A DNA stretch of 64,000 nucleotides from Niastella caeni (GTDB lineage Bacteria; Bacteroidota; Bacteroidia; Chitinophagales; Chitinophagaceae), in assembly GCF_004834005.1 (NCBI RefSeq), contig NZ_STFF01000013.1, positions 1 to 64,000 on the forward strand. The letters run 5' to 3'. Under the pieces are notes generated by a model, which was not told the origin of the DNA, made no database searches, and was given only the letters and a program-made list of their open reading frames with translations. Made by a program: the position numbers and the translations under genes. This document shows positions 38,502 to 48,300 of the stretch, piece by piece. Numbering within the stretch: the stretch's first letter is position 1; the number at the start of each line of letters is the position of its first letter.

Positions 38502-40631
38502 ATGATACACATTTCTTTCAACCGATTCGTTTTCTTTTTTCTTATCCAGTGCTTGCCAGCGGCGATCGTTGTTGCCCAAAACCCCCCGGTAAAGCAACCT
38601 GACTTTCTAACCGGTTCAACCTGGACAGCCGATAATGGCAATGGTACTTTCTCTAATCCGCTTTTTTTCGATGAGTTTTCTGATCCTGATATGATCAGGG
38701 TAGGGGATGATTATTACCTTACCGGCACCACTATGCATACCATGCCAGGGTTACCGGTGCTGCATTCGCGCGACCTGGTGAACTGGGAATTTATGAGCTA
38801 TGCCGTTGACCGGCTCGATCTGGGTCCGGAATTTCGTTTGGAGAAGGGCGGTGCTATTTACGGACAGGGAATATGGGCGCCCTGTTTCCGGTTCTATAAT
38901 GGTAAATTTTACATTTTTAGCAATGTAAACAGGCGCAATACCCAATTATTTACTGCCGATAATCCGAAAGGTCCCTGGAAGCATACTGAATTAAGAAAGA
39001 GCTTTCATGATCTTTCTGTATTGTTTGATGACGATGGAAAAAAGTATGTGATTTGGGGATATGATGAAATTCGTTTGGCCGAACTGAATGATTCCCTGAC
39101 TGATATCCTCCCCGGCAGTGAACAGGTAATTGTGCCAAAGGGTAGTGGTGCAGGCGAGGGTTGCCACTTTTACAAGATCAATGGTAAATATTATATCACC
39201 AATACTAATTACGATCCGCTTTGCTACCAGGTTTGCCTGCGAGCCGATAATCCGCGTGGTGCTTATGAAATATCGGTCATGAGCGCCAATGAGAGTTTTG
39301 GTTTTGGTACGGGCTGGCGATTGGCCGATCAACGTAATGGTCCTCCATTTAAATTAGTTCCGCCGGTACCGAACTTTCTGGGTGCTATGCCGATCCACCA
39401 GGGTGGCATTGTGCAGATTCAGTCGGGTGAATGGTGGGGATGGTCGATGATGGATGGGAATTCTGTTGGAAGATTAATTTGTCTTTCCCCGGTTACCTGG
39501 CAGAACGGCTGGCCTTACTTTGGTTTGCCCGGCAACTTTACCCGTAGCCCACAAACCTGGGTGAAGCCCAATACGGGGTTTGTTTCAACACCGCATGCGC
39601 CTTACCGAAGGAGCGATGATTTTTCAATGACCACACTGCAACCGGTATGGCAATGGAACCATGTACCGGTTGATAAAAAATGGTCGTTAACAGCACGCAA
39701 AGGACACCTGCGTCTTCATTCATTACCGGCAACCGATTTTTGGATGGCGAAGAATTCACTTACGCAACGGGCTATTGGTCCGGAGTCGATCGTGACTACG
39801 GAAGCTGACCTCGCGAAACTGAAGAACGGTGATGTGGCCGGACTCGCGTTGCTGAATTTGCCCTATGCATGGATTGGCGTGGCAAAAAAAGCAGACGGAT
39901 TAGAGATTCAGCAATTTAATCAGCAAACCGGCAAGCTGACCACAGCAAAATTGAACGGTACAAATTGCTGGTTACGGGCAAACTGCCATTTTGAAACAGA
40001 GAAAGCCTTGTTCAGTTACAGTACTGATGGAACCAACTTCATTCCGTTGGGCGATGAATTCATAATGGTATTCCAGTTGCGAACATTCCAGGGTGTACGG
40101 TATAGCCTTTTTAACTACAATGCATTAAACGTGGAAGGTGGCTATGCAGATTTTAATTCATTTATTGTACATGAACCCCGGCCACGTGGGTTAACAAAAC
40201 CAATTCCTTACGGTAAGTTAATAACGCTTACGAGTATGGCCGATGGTACTGTACTGGTGAACTGGAAAAAATTTGTACGGCCTGTTGCCGCCAGCGATAA
40301 ACTGGCACAGGGCAATAACCGCTTATTCAGGGTAATTGACAAGGGAAATGGCAGAATTGCTTTGCAATCAGTTGTAGATAGCGGATGGGTAACGGTAAAG
40401 GGCATGGGATTAATGGCTGAAGTGCGTATAGAAAAAGAAGAAAAAGGGGAGGCATCTGTATTTCAATGGCAGGATATGTATCATGGTGAACTGATGCTGC
40501 AATCGCTCTACACCCATAGATATTTATTTGCCGACCCCCATGCAAAAAGTCTATGCTCTGCCGATGCACCGGGTACACAACCCGATCGTAAGGATGGGGC
40601 TTGCTTTTCATGGTCTATTGCAGAACATTAA
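38502..40631 (+). CDS. GH43 family glycosidase with C-terminal beta-trefoil-like domain
   Basis: A 709-residue exported enzyme, probably a beta-xylosidase or alpha-L-arabinofuranosidase. A signal peptide (ending VVAQ, about 26) leads to a five-bladed GH43 propeller with predicted base D61 (FSDPDMIRV), pKa modulator D170 (HDLSVLFDDDG) and acid E219 (GAGEGCHFYKI). Residues about 370-560 match the lectin-like beta-xylosidase C2 domain. The last about 140 residues (ITLTSMADGTVLVNWKKF...) look like a beta-trefoil/fascin-like module, a less common addition. It stands alone and converges on the S24-like gene. Confidence 0.9.
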   Translation: MIHISFNRFVFFFLIQCLPAAIVVAQNPPVKQPDFLTGSTWTADNGNGTFSNPLFFDEFSDPDMIRVGDDYYLTGTTMHTMPGLPVLHSRDLVNWEFMSYAVDRLDLGPEFRLEKGGAIYGQGIWAPCFRFYNGKFYIFSNVNRRNTQLFTADNPKGPWKHTELRKSFHDLSVLFDDDGKKYVIWGYDEIRLAELNDSLTDILPGSEQVIVPKGSGAGEGCHFYKINGKYYITNTNYDPLCYQVCLRADNPRGAYEISVMSANESFGFGTGWRLADQRNGPPFKLVPPVPNFLGAMPIHQGGIVQIQSGEWWGWSMMDGNSVGRLICLSPVTWQNGWPYFGLPGNFTRSPQTWVKPNTGFVSTPHAPYRRSDDFSMTTLQPVWQWNHVPVDKKWSLTARKGHLRLHSLPATDFWMAKNSLTQRAIGPESIVTTEADLAKLKNGDVAGLALLNLPYAWIGVAKKADGLEIQQFNQQTGKLTTAKLNGTNCWLRANCHFETEKALFSYSTDGTNFIPLGDEFIMVFQLRTFQGVRYSLFNYNALNVEGGYADFNSFIVHEPRPRGLTKPIPYGKLITLTSMADGTVLVNWKKFVRPVAASDKLAQGNNRLFRVIDKGNGRIALQSVVDSGWVTVKGMGLMAEVRIEKEEKGEASVFQWQDMYHGELMLQSLYTHRYLFADPHAKSLCSADAPGTQPDRKDGACFSWSIAEH

Positions 40632-40678
40632 AATACATTATTGCTAAAGTGAATAAATACTTTTCAACAGTACAGTTG

Positions 40679-41164
40679 CTATTTTCTTTTTCTTACAACC
40701 TCTTGCTGAACAGGAACAAATTCGCTGCCATCAGGGCGACGTACTCTTTCTACTACAAAAATATATTTAATGCAACTGAAGGGTAACCAGAAGTCATCGC
40801 AGCGGGGTGCAGGATTATAGCTACGCAGGCAAAGCATGGAAGAATCAGGCTCTGTTTCGGCATTATCTTTAGTCTTGATCTGGCAGGCGCTTTTCAGCAG
40901 GCAAAACTGCTTACCATCGTCGTCAAAAATAACAACTATCGGTCGGTGTAAGGGAATATCCTGTATGCTGTTCACCTGTAGCAATCTGCCCAGTGTAAGG
41001 CTGCCGGCGGGAATTGATCTCGGGGTATTGTCCGTCATACTATCGCCCTGGTTAGGGAACCAATAGTAATGTTCGCCTGGTATCTTTCCCTCTGTATCAA
41101 TAAAGTATTTGGGGGTGCCCAATGCATTATCGAGGGATTGCTTTTTATTACTTCGACTTTTCAT
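40679..41164 (-). CDS. Stand-alone S24/LexA-like peptidase domain protein
   Basis: A 161-residue soluble protein. It matches the LexA/UmuD/CI C-terminal fold: NQGDSM gives the nucleophile S42, FCLLKSACQI gives the candidate general base K91, and MLCLRSYNPAP matches the later beta strand before the C-terminus. The N-terminal 30 residues carry no helix-turn-helix, so it is neither a normal LexA nor a normal phage-type repressor. The Ser-Lys distance (49) is longer than in UmuD (about 37). It could self-cleave or bind partners under DNA damage, but that is inference. The start at 41164 is preferred over an upstream TTG/ATG. It is divergent from the AraC gene. Confidence 0.65.
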   Translation of the reverse strand: MKSRSNKKQSLDNALGTPKYFIDTEGKIPGEHYYWFPNQGDSMTDNTPRSIPAGSLTLGRLLQVNSIQDIPLHRPIVVIFDDDGKQFCLLKSACQIKTKDNAETEPDSSMLCLRSYNPAPRCDDFWLPFSCIKYIFVVERVRRPDGSEFVPVQQEVVRKRK

Positions 41165-41333
41165 GCCCGCCAGTTTGTAATACAAAAATAAGACATCAAT
41201 AAAATAAGATATTGTAAAGAAAATGGTTGGATGTTCCTTTTAATTAAGAAATGCACTATTCTTGAAAACTATCGCCGGTTCTTTATCTTTGGGTTGAAAG
41301 TTTTATAGCCCCGTGCCCACCAAATAACAGGGT

Positions 41334-42536
41334 ATGTTTAATCTAACTGTTTCTGAAAATATATTGAGAATGGTTCTCGGCCTGGGCGTTCTGCAGGGGA
41401 TGCTATTGGCTGCGCTTATTTACTTTTATCCCAAAGGCGACAGATCCGTCAATAAATTCCTGGCCGGTTTTATCCTCGGCGTTTCAGCAGTGATGGCCCT
41501 GCCGATGATCATTCATTTTGTTGGCTGGCAGAACAGTTTTTTTGTACAGTCATTTCCGCTGATCCCCGGCCCTTTTTTGTATCTCTACATTCGCAGTTTT
41601 AAAGAAACTATCACCTGGCGCAAGGCCTGGCCACATTTTATAATATGTATTATATGGCTCATTCCTATTTACTTTAACCTCCTGAAGTTCTCAAAACTTT
41701 ACCCAGACTCGGAAATGATCCCTATTCAGGCGTTGCGTAGCCCTACCACCATATTTCTTATTATGGGGCGACCCGTTTTACAGGTGGTGTATTACTGGCT
41801 GGCCCGTCGCGAATTGATCTCTTATCAACGATCTCTCCGTCACCTGTTTTCAGAAACAAGCCGTCTCGATTTGAACTGGGCCAAATTCCTGGTAAACGGC
41901 TTCCTGGTATTGGTTGGAGTATTTTTTATAAGCTTCCCACTGTTGTTCGTTTTTCCCAACAACATTAGCCTGATCTTACTTACCAATATGTCGGTGGGGG
42001 CACCTTATATATATATCGCCACATACCTGGGTATAAAGCAGTATACCATCTGGCAGGCTCAACCCGGCGTAAATAAAGAAACGGCCGAGGCTACCATACA
42101 AAAAGTAGTTGATATTGAAACAAATGGAACCAATGGCAAAAAGCCCAAACCCGTAAAAACCGCACAAAGCGATGATCGCATGGATGTGCTGGTGAAGAAG
42201 ATCATTGCATTAATGGAAGAAGAAAAGTTATACCAGGAAGCGGAGTTGACCCTGCAACAGGTTGCCAACAAATTGCAGGTGCCTGCTTACCAGGTATCGC
42301 AAGCCCTGAACGAAGGGATGATGAAAAGCTTCTATGATGTAGTTAATAATTACCGGGTCGAAGATGCCAAACGATTACTGCTGGATGAAAAAAGCCGGAA
42401 CCACACGATCCTCTCCATCGGGTTCGAAGCCGGGTTCAATTCCAAAACCACCTTCAATACCGTGTTCAAAAAATTTACCGGGCTCACCCCAACCGAGTTC
42501 CGCGAAAAGCAAAATGTCCTTACAACAGCTTCCTGA
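41334..42536 (+). CDS. Membrane-bound AraC family transcriptional regulator
   Basis: A 400-residue regulator. Residues about 10-250 hold seven or so transmembrane helices, and the C-terminal 100 residues are an AraC-type double HTH (LTLQQVANKLQVPAYQVSQAL; ILSIGFEAGFNSKTTFNTVF; KFTGLTPTEFRE). This layout is common in Bacteroidota and lets a membrane signal reach DNA directly. It lies upstream of a tolC-adaptor-RND operon in the same direction with a 250-bp spacer rich in inverted repeats, so it is the likely activator of that operon. Confidence 0.88.
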   Translation: MFNLTVSENILRMVLGLGVLQGMLLAALIYFYPKGDRSVNKFLAGFILGVSAVMALPMIIHFVGWQNSFFVQSFPLIPGPFLYLYIRSFKETITWRKAWPHFIICIIWLIPIYFNLLKFSKLYPDSEMIPIQALRSPTTIFLIMGRPVLQVVYYWLARRELISYQRSLRHLFSETSRLDLNWAKFLVNGFLVLVGVFFISFPLLFVFPNNISLILLTNMSVGAPYIYIATYLGIKQYTIWQAQPGVNKETAEATIQKVVDIETNGTNGKKPKPVKTAQSDDRMDVLVKKIIALMEEEKLYQEAELTLQQVANKLQVPAYQVSQALNEGMMKSFYDVVNNYRVEDAKRLLLDEKSRNHTILSIGFEAGFNSKTTFNTVFKKFTGLTPTEFREKQNVLTTAS

Positions 42537-42540
42537 AATC

Positions 42541-42562
42541 GCCCTGAGCGAAGCCGAAGGGT
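42541..42562. repeat. CCCTGAGCGAAGCCGAAGGG intergenic repeat
   Basis: The motif CCCTGAGCGAAGCCGAAGGG starts a few bases after the AraC stop codon. Close variants (with AGTCGAAGGG) are a common dispersed intergenic element in many bacterial genomes, from memory. It has CCCT/AGGG ends. Only one copy is seen in this window, so dispersal cannot be tested here. Confidence 0.45.
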
Positions 42563-42587
42563 TGAAGCGCGGCTAAACTAACTCGAA

Positions 42588-42714
42588 CCGTTCGGATTTC
42601 TTAATCGGAACGGCGTTCGGATAAATCATGGCCTGCTGATCCTCAATCATTTATTGGTTCGAATTAACAAGTATCGAAATCCGCACAGGTACAACCTGTT
42701 CGGATTGGCCGAAC
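42588..42714. promoter_or_regulatory. GTTCGG inverted repeats upstream of second efflux operon
   Basis: CCGTTCGGATT pairs with AATCGGAACGG (42588-42613) with one mismatch, and GTTCGG (42698-42703) pairs with CCGAAC (42709-42714) around ATTGG. Further GTTCGG copies lie between. The cluster sits between the AraC regulator and tolC, and could be the regulator's binding region or a leader structure. Confidence 0.5.
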
Positions 42715-42786
42715 GGAACCGTATCGCCTTTTGCAGACGGCAATTTTGTGTCGTCAATCAAATTTCAAAAAGTCAAAACCAATTTT

Positions 42787-44148
42787 ATGAGCAAAAGGCG
42801 GAGATGGTTCAGGAGTTTACCGGTGCTGTTGTTGATAGGCGTTCTGCACACCCGGGCACATTCACAAACCTCATCCATTGATATTAAAAGCGCCATTGAT
42901 ATGGCACTGGCTAACAACTATTCGTTAAAGGCCGACAGTCTTAACAACCAAATCGCCAATCATCGTACCCGTATTGCAAGGGCTGATCTGTTACCCCAGA
43001 TAAACTTTAATAGTAAAGCGGAATACAACCCCGCGCTTCCTTCCCAAATGTTGCCGGGCAATTTTGTTGGGCAACCCGATAAAGACCTGATACCTGTTCA
43101 GTTTGGTACCCGGTATAGCATGGGCAGCAGTATTGAAGCCACGCAAACCATTATCAGGAAAACTACTCGTTTACAAGTGGAAGCGGCAGAATTGAATACC
43201 GGCATTGCGCAAACCAGGCATTTACTTAGTCGCGAAGAACTGGTTTACCAGGTTGCTACAGCTTATTATGATCTGCTGGCCACTACAGAAAAGATAAGCA
43301 CAACGAACAAAGACTATGCAAACATCCGCGAGATTGAAGTGATTGCCAAAGCGCAATACGAAAGTGGTGTGTTGAAGCGCATCGATTTTGAATCGTTACA
43401 GATCAATGCTGCCAATATTCAATCGCAGTTAAACCAGTCGCAGACGAAGTACAACCAACAGTTGGTTTTTTTTAAATACCTGTTGGGTTTGCCGGCCAAT
43501 GCATCAATAACCATTGCCAATGATCTGACCCGCATTCCTGCATCAGTACAGGGTGGTGGCACCAAGTTGTGGAACCGCGAAGATGTTCACCTGTACCGGC
43601 AATTGATAGCATCCAAAGAACTGGAGTTGAAAACGATCAAAGCGGAAAAATTGCCTTCACTCAGCGCTTTCTTCCGTTTCAATTATCAATCCCAGTTCAA
43701 CCAGCCTTCTGATGCAATGAAGGGTGATTATGGATATAAAAGTTCTACGGTCGGTATAACTACCAGCATTCCTTTATTCGATGGTAACCGCAGAAAAAAT
43801 CGCCTGAACCTGGCGCAGGTAGAATTGCAACAACTGCAATTCCGTAATGAGCAGCAACAACAGTTGGCTACTACGGAATGGATAACTGCCAGCGAAACAT
43901 TGCATAACAACCTGCAACAGGTGCAAATCACGCAACAAAACCTGGTCTTGGCCGAAAAGGTTTTCGCTTCCCGCAAAGCATTATATACTGAAGGTGTAAC
44001 TACATTAATAGAGTTACTCGATGCAGAAAGAGAGCTTAGCCAATCCCGTAACCTGCATACACAGGCGGTCATCAATGTACAAACCAGCCTGGTGGATGCA
44101 CACAAAGCAAATGGAACATTATTAACTGAATTTTTAAAATCATTATAA
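42787..44148 (+). CDS. TolC family outer-membrane efflux channel
   Basis: A 453-residue outer-membrane channel for the second RND system. A basic N-terminus and signal sequence (ending TRAHSQ) are followed by two OEP repeats (QVATAYYDLLATTEKISTT; RKALYTEGVTTLIELLDAE). The frame opens at a GTG at 42748, but the ATG at 42787 (MSKRRRWF) gives a normal signal peptide. It is followed by the adaptor gene with one base between stop and start, so the genes are translationally coupled. Confidence 0.93.
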   Translation: MSKRRRWFRSLPVLLLIGVLHTRAHSQTSSIDIKSAIDMALANNYSLKADSLNNQIANHRTRIARADLLPQINFNSKAEYNPALPSQMLPGNFVGQPDKDLIPVQFGTRYSMGSSIEATQTIIRKTTRLQVEAAELNTGIAQTRHLLSREELVYQVATAYYDLLATTEKISTTNKDYANIREIEVIAKAQYESGVLKRIDFESLQINAANIQSQLNQSQTKYNQQLVFFKYLLGLPANASITIANDLTRIPASVQGGGTKLWNREDVHLYRQLIASKELELKTIKAEKLPSLSAFFRFNYQSQFNQPSDAMKGDYGYKSSTVGITTSIPLFDGNRRKNRLNLAQVELQQLQFRNEQQQQLATTEWITASETLHNNLQQVQITQQNLVLAEKVFASRKALYTEGVTTLIELLDAERELSQSRNLHTQAVINVQTSLVDAHKANGTLLTEFLKSL

Positions 44149-44149
44149 A

Positions 44150-45202
44150 ATGAAGAAGAAGATCATTCAAATAGCAGGTGCTGTATTAGTTGCCGGTAGC
44201 ATTGGTGTTGTGCTGGCAAGTAACAAAGCTAAAATTGATAAAGCCGCCCAGCCGGTAAAAGACAATGCCGTGATACCGGTGAAAATAGCGGATGTAATCA
44301 GGGATTCATTCAATACGGCTTTCACGATCAATGGAACCACTTCATCAGCCAAAGAAGTAAAGATCGCTTCTGAAGTGCAGGGTAAACTGGTTGGCTTGTA
44401 TATAAAGAATGGTGATGTTGTTCGGAAGGGCCAGGTGATCGCGCAACTGGATGCAGGTGTTTATCATGCCCAACTGGCCAGTGTTGAATCGTCGCTGGCA
44501 AAGGCATTGCTCGACATTAACCGGTATACTCACTTGATAGAGATGGGCGGGGCTACCTCCATGCAACTGGAAAGTGTAAAACTGCAACATGCTTCCTTAC
44601 TGGCCCAGAAAAAAGAGGTGCTGCAACAGATCGCTCACATGCAAATTCTATCTCCCTTCAATGGTAAAGTAGAAAATGTATCAGTAGAAACCGGCTCCTT
44701 CGTTTCGTTTGGAACGGTGTTAGCACAACTGATCGATAATTCCTCTTTAAAGATCAATGTATACCTGGGTGAACAGGAAGCATTCAAAGTAAAAGCAGGT
44801 CAACCCGTGGTGGTGAATAGCGTGGTGATTACTCAACCGCAGTCGGCTCACATCAGTATGATCAGCGATAAGGCAGATGCCGCCGGTAAATTTTTAACGG
44901 AGATCAGCCTGCCCAATAATGGAAAAGAAAAACTAAAAGCAGGTATCCTGGCTGATGTTACTTTCTCTACAGGCATAGCTGAAACAGGGTTATCCATTCC
45001 TGTGAGTGCCTTGCTGGCCGGTACAAAACAGGCCACCGTGTATGTGGTGAATGCAAATAAAGTTCAACATCGTACTATTAAAACCGGATTGGTTACGCCT
45101 GGTAAAGTGCAGGTGCTGGAAGGATTGCAGGAAGGGGAGCAGGTTGTGGTATCCGGACAACTGAATTTGGAGAATGGAATGGTGGTGAAAGGAAGTAAGT
45201 AA
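44150..45202 (+). CDS. RND efflux periplasmic adaptor (membrane fusion protein)
   Basis: A 350-residue adaptor with an N-terminal hydrophobic anchor (about 5-23). Lipoyl-like halves (GKLVGLYIKNGDVVRKGQ; GKVENVSVETGSFVSFG) flank a short alpha-hairpin, followed by the beta-barrel domain and a C-terminal domain ending EGEQVVVSGQLNLENG. It is a paralogue of the adaptor at 28584-29651. The stop codon abuts a run of heptad repeats that separates it from the permease gene. Confidence 0.93.
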   Translation: MKKKIIQIAGAVLVAGSIGVVLASNKAKIDKAAQPVKDNAVIPVKIADVIRDSFNTAFTINGTTSSAKEVKIASEVQGKLVGLYIKNGDVVRKGQVIAQLDAGVYHAQLASVESSLAKALLDINRYTHLIEMGGATSMQLESVKLQHASLLAQKKEVLQQIAHMQILSPFNGKVENVSVETGSFVSFGTVLAQLIDNSSLKINVYLGEQEAFKVKAGQPVVVNSVVITQPQSAHISMISDKADAAGKFLTEISLPNNGKEKLKAGILADVTFSTGIAETGLSIPVSALLAGTKQATVYVVNANKVQHRTIKTGLVTPGKVQVLEGLQEGEQVVVSGQLNLENGMVVKGSK

Positions 45203-45292
45203 GCTATAAGCTACAAGCTACAGGCTGTAAGCTACAAGCTACAAGCTATAAGCCGAAAGCTAAACGCTGAACGCTAAACGCTGAACGCTTTC
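45202..45292 (+). repeat. 13 tandem heptads (AGCTACA type) after the adaptor stop codon
   Basis: From the last base of the stop codon, 13 seven-base units follow without a break. The first group is AGCTATA/AGCTACA-like, and the later units become CGCTGAA and CGCTAAA. All keep G-C-T/C at units' positions 2-4. A second run of the same step (GTCAACT, CGTCAAC) precedes the permease start at 45360. No complementary right arm is seen here, unlike the foldback elements of the molybdenum cluster. Confidence 0.85.
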
Positions 45293-45359
45293 GCGGCAAC
45301 GGAGAATCGGCAATCCGCAGTTTTCCTTGTCAACTCGTCAACTTTTAAACTTAACAAAC

Positions 45360-48300
45360 ATGTCTTTAACCGAACTATCAATAAAGAGACCTACGCTGAT
45401 CGTAGTGATCTTCTCAGTGCTGGGTCTTATAGGAATAGTAAGCTATTTCTCAATCGGGTACGAACTGTTACCTAAAATGTCGAAGCAGATCATTACCATA
45501 AGCACGTCGTATCCCGGCGCTGCACCATCGGAAGTAGAGAACGCCGTCACAAAAGAAATAGAAGATGCGGTTTCTTCTTTGGAAAAACTCGATAACATCA
45601 AATCAAAATCGCTGGAAGGCCAGTCGAATGTGATCGTGGAATTTAAAGCCGATGTAGATATTGACCAGGCCATGCAGGACGCGCAACGTAAAGTGAATGC
45701 CATTGCTTCGCGGTTACCGGAAGATGCGAAAGATCCGGTAGTGTCAAAATTTTCAGTAGATGAAGCGCCGATCATGAAAATGTCGGTAGCCGCCAAAACA
45801 GATAACCGCGCATTGTATGATGTGGTGAAACAACGGATCGTTCCCTTGTTATCAAAACTCGAAGGCGTGGCCAATGTCGGTATCATGGGTGGTGAAGAAC
45901 GCCAGATCCGCGTGAATATCCACCGCAAGAAAGTGGAACTGTATGGTTTGGATGTACAACAGGTGTTGAACGCTATTGAAACATCCAACCTCGATTTTCC
46001 CGCCGGTTCCGTAAAGAACACCCAGGGTGAAACAACCGTTCGCCTGGCTGGAAAATTCAAAGAACCAAAAGATATTGAAGCGGTGGTGATCGCCAACCGC
46101 GATGGAAGGGCTATTCATCTCAATGATGTAGCTGTGGTGATTGACGGTATAAAAGAAACAGAGACCATCAGCCGCTATAATGCGAATACCGCCATCGGCT
46201 TACTGGTATACAAGCAAACCGATGCCAATGCGGTACAGGTGAGCAGGCAGATGGAAGCTGAGATAAAGGAACTCGAAAAAGAATATGCGGCAGATGGATT
46301 AACATTTGCCATTGCACAGGATTCATCGGAGTTCACTATGAAAGCTGCAGAAGCTGTTAACCATGATCTCATGCTGGCGATCTTGCTGGTGGCTTTGGTG
46401 ATGTTGGTATTCCTGCACAGCATGCGTAACGCTATCATTGTAATGGTCGCCATTCCTGCTTCGCTGGTTTCTACTTTCATCGGTATTCATATGTTTGGTT
46501 TTACGTTCAACCTGATGACCTTGCTGGCTTTGTCGCTCGTGGTGGGCATCCTGGTAGATGACAGTATCGTAGTGCTGGAAAATATTCAACGCCACATGGA
46601 AATGGGAAAAGACAAACGAAGGGCCGCACTGGATGGAAGAAACGAGATTGGTTTTACGGCGATGTCGATCACGTTGGTGGATGTGGTGGTATTCCTGCCT
46701 ATAACCCTGGTAGATGGTTTGATTGCCGATATCTTACGCCAGTTTTCATTGGTAGTGGTTGTGTCAACCCTCATGAGCCTGTTTGTTTGTTTTACCCTGA
46801 CGCCCTTATTGGTTTCGCGGTTCGGCAAATTAACGCATCCCAATCCCAGAAAAGTGGGTGGTCGCATTATCCTTTGGGTTGAAAAGCACATTAACCGCCT
46901 TACGGACAATTACAGCAACTTATTAAAATGGAGTTTATCGCATAAACGTTGGGTACTGATCATTACATTAGGTTTATTAGTGGGTTCTTTTTCGCTGGTG
47001 GGCGGTGGCTTCATCGGAAATGAGTTTGTAAACATGGGCGATCGTGGTGAGCTGGTGGTAAAGGTTGAATTGCCCAAAGACGCAACCATTGAACAGACCA
47101 ATTTAAAAACACAGGAAGTAGAACGGTATATTTTGTCGAAGAAGGAAGTAGTGAATGTGTTCTCTTCTATGGGTAAAAGCGATAACCAGTTTGCTGCCCA
47201 AGGGGAAAGACATTTAGCCGAGGTTAGTGTAAAGCTGGTTGATAAAAGTGAACGGACTGTTAGCACGGAGAAATTCTCGCAACAGATTAAAAAAGAATTG
47301 CAGGAACATATTACCGGCGCAAAGATCAGGATCAGCAATGTAGATATCATGGGCAGTACCAGTGAAGCGCCTATACAGGTAGTGTTAAGCGGTAGTAACG
47401 TGAACCAATTACTTTCGTATGCCGATACGGTTCTGCAGAAAATAAAAACCGTTCCGGGCGCAATGGATGCTAAGATCTCGATCGAAAATGATAAACCGGA
47501 AGTAAGCATCCGCATCGATAAAGACAAAATGATGGCATTAGGGCTGCGGATGGACCAGGTGGGAAGTACAATAAAACTGGCATTTAGTGGTAACAGCGAT
47601 GCCCAGTTATCGGAAGGGCAATACGATTATGATATCACAGTGAAGCTGGATGCTTTCGATAGAGAGTCGGTAAATGATCTGCAACAATTATCCTTTGTAA
47701 ACGGAGCCGGGCAAGCCATCAGGCTGAACCAGTTTGCTGCTGTAGAAAAAACGATTGGTCCCGCTAAACTCGAACGTAAAGACAGGATCAGTTCAGTAAC
47801 GGTTTCCAGTGAAGTAAGCGGCCGCCCGCAAGGTACAGTGGGTGAAGAAATAAAAGCGGCGATTGAAAAAGATCCATTACCTGCCGGTGTGTCTATTGAA
47901 TACGAAGGGAACATGAAGCAGCAGGCCGAGGCTTTTGGTAGCATGGGTTATGCATTGATCGCCTCTATCATCTTTGTTTACCTCATCATGGTGGCGTTGT
48001 ACAATTCCTATATCTATCCGTTTGTGGTGTTGTTCTCTATACCGGTGGCTATGGTGGGTGCCTTGCTGGCACTGGCATTGGCCATGCAATCGCTTAACAT
48101 CTTTTCCCTGCTTGGTATCATTATGCTGATCGGACTGGTAGCTAAAAATGCGATCCTGTTGGTGGATTGCGCCAACCAGTTGAAGCAACAGGGATATAAA
48201 ACAGTAGAAGCATTGCTGGAGTCGGGCCGCACAAGACTTCGCCCCATCCTGATGACAACCATTGCGATGGTAATAGGTATGTTACCACTGGCATTGGCTA

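Noticed and set aside
42748..42786. GTG start giving 13 extra residues for the second TolC
   Set aside because: The added residues would precede and spoil a normal signal peptide that begins at the ATG at 42787.
45443..46096. 217-codon antisense frame inside the second RND gene
   Set aside because: The plus strand encodes a clear RND permease here; Ser/Thr-rich antisense frames are typical shadows.
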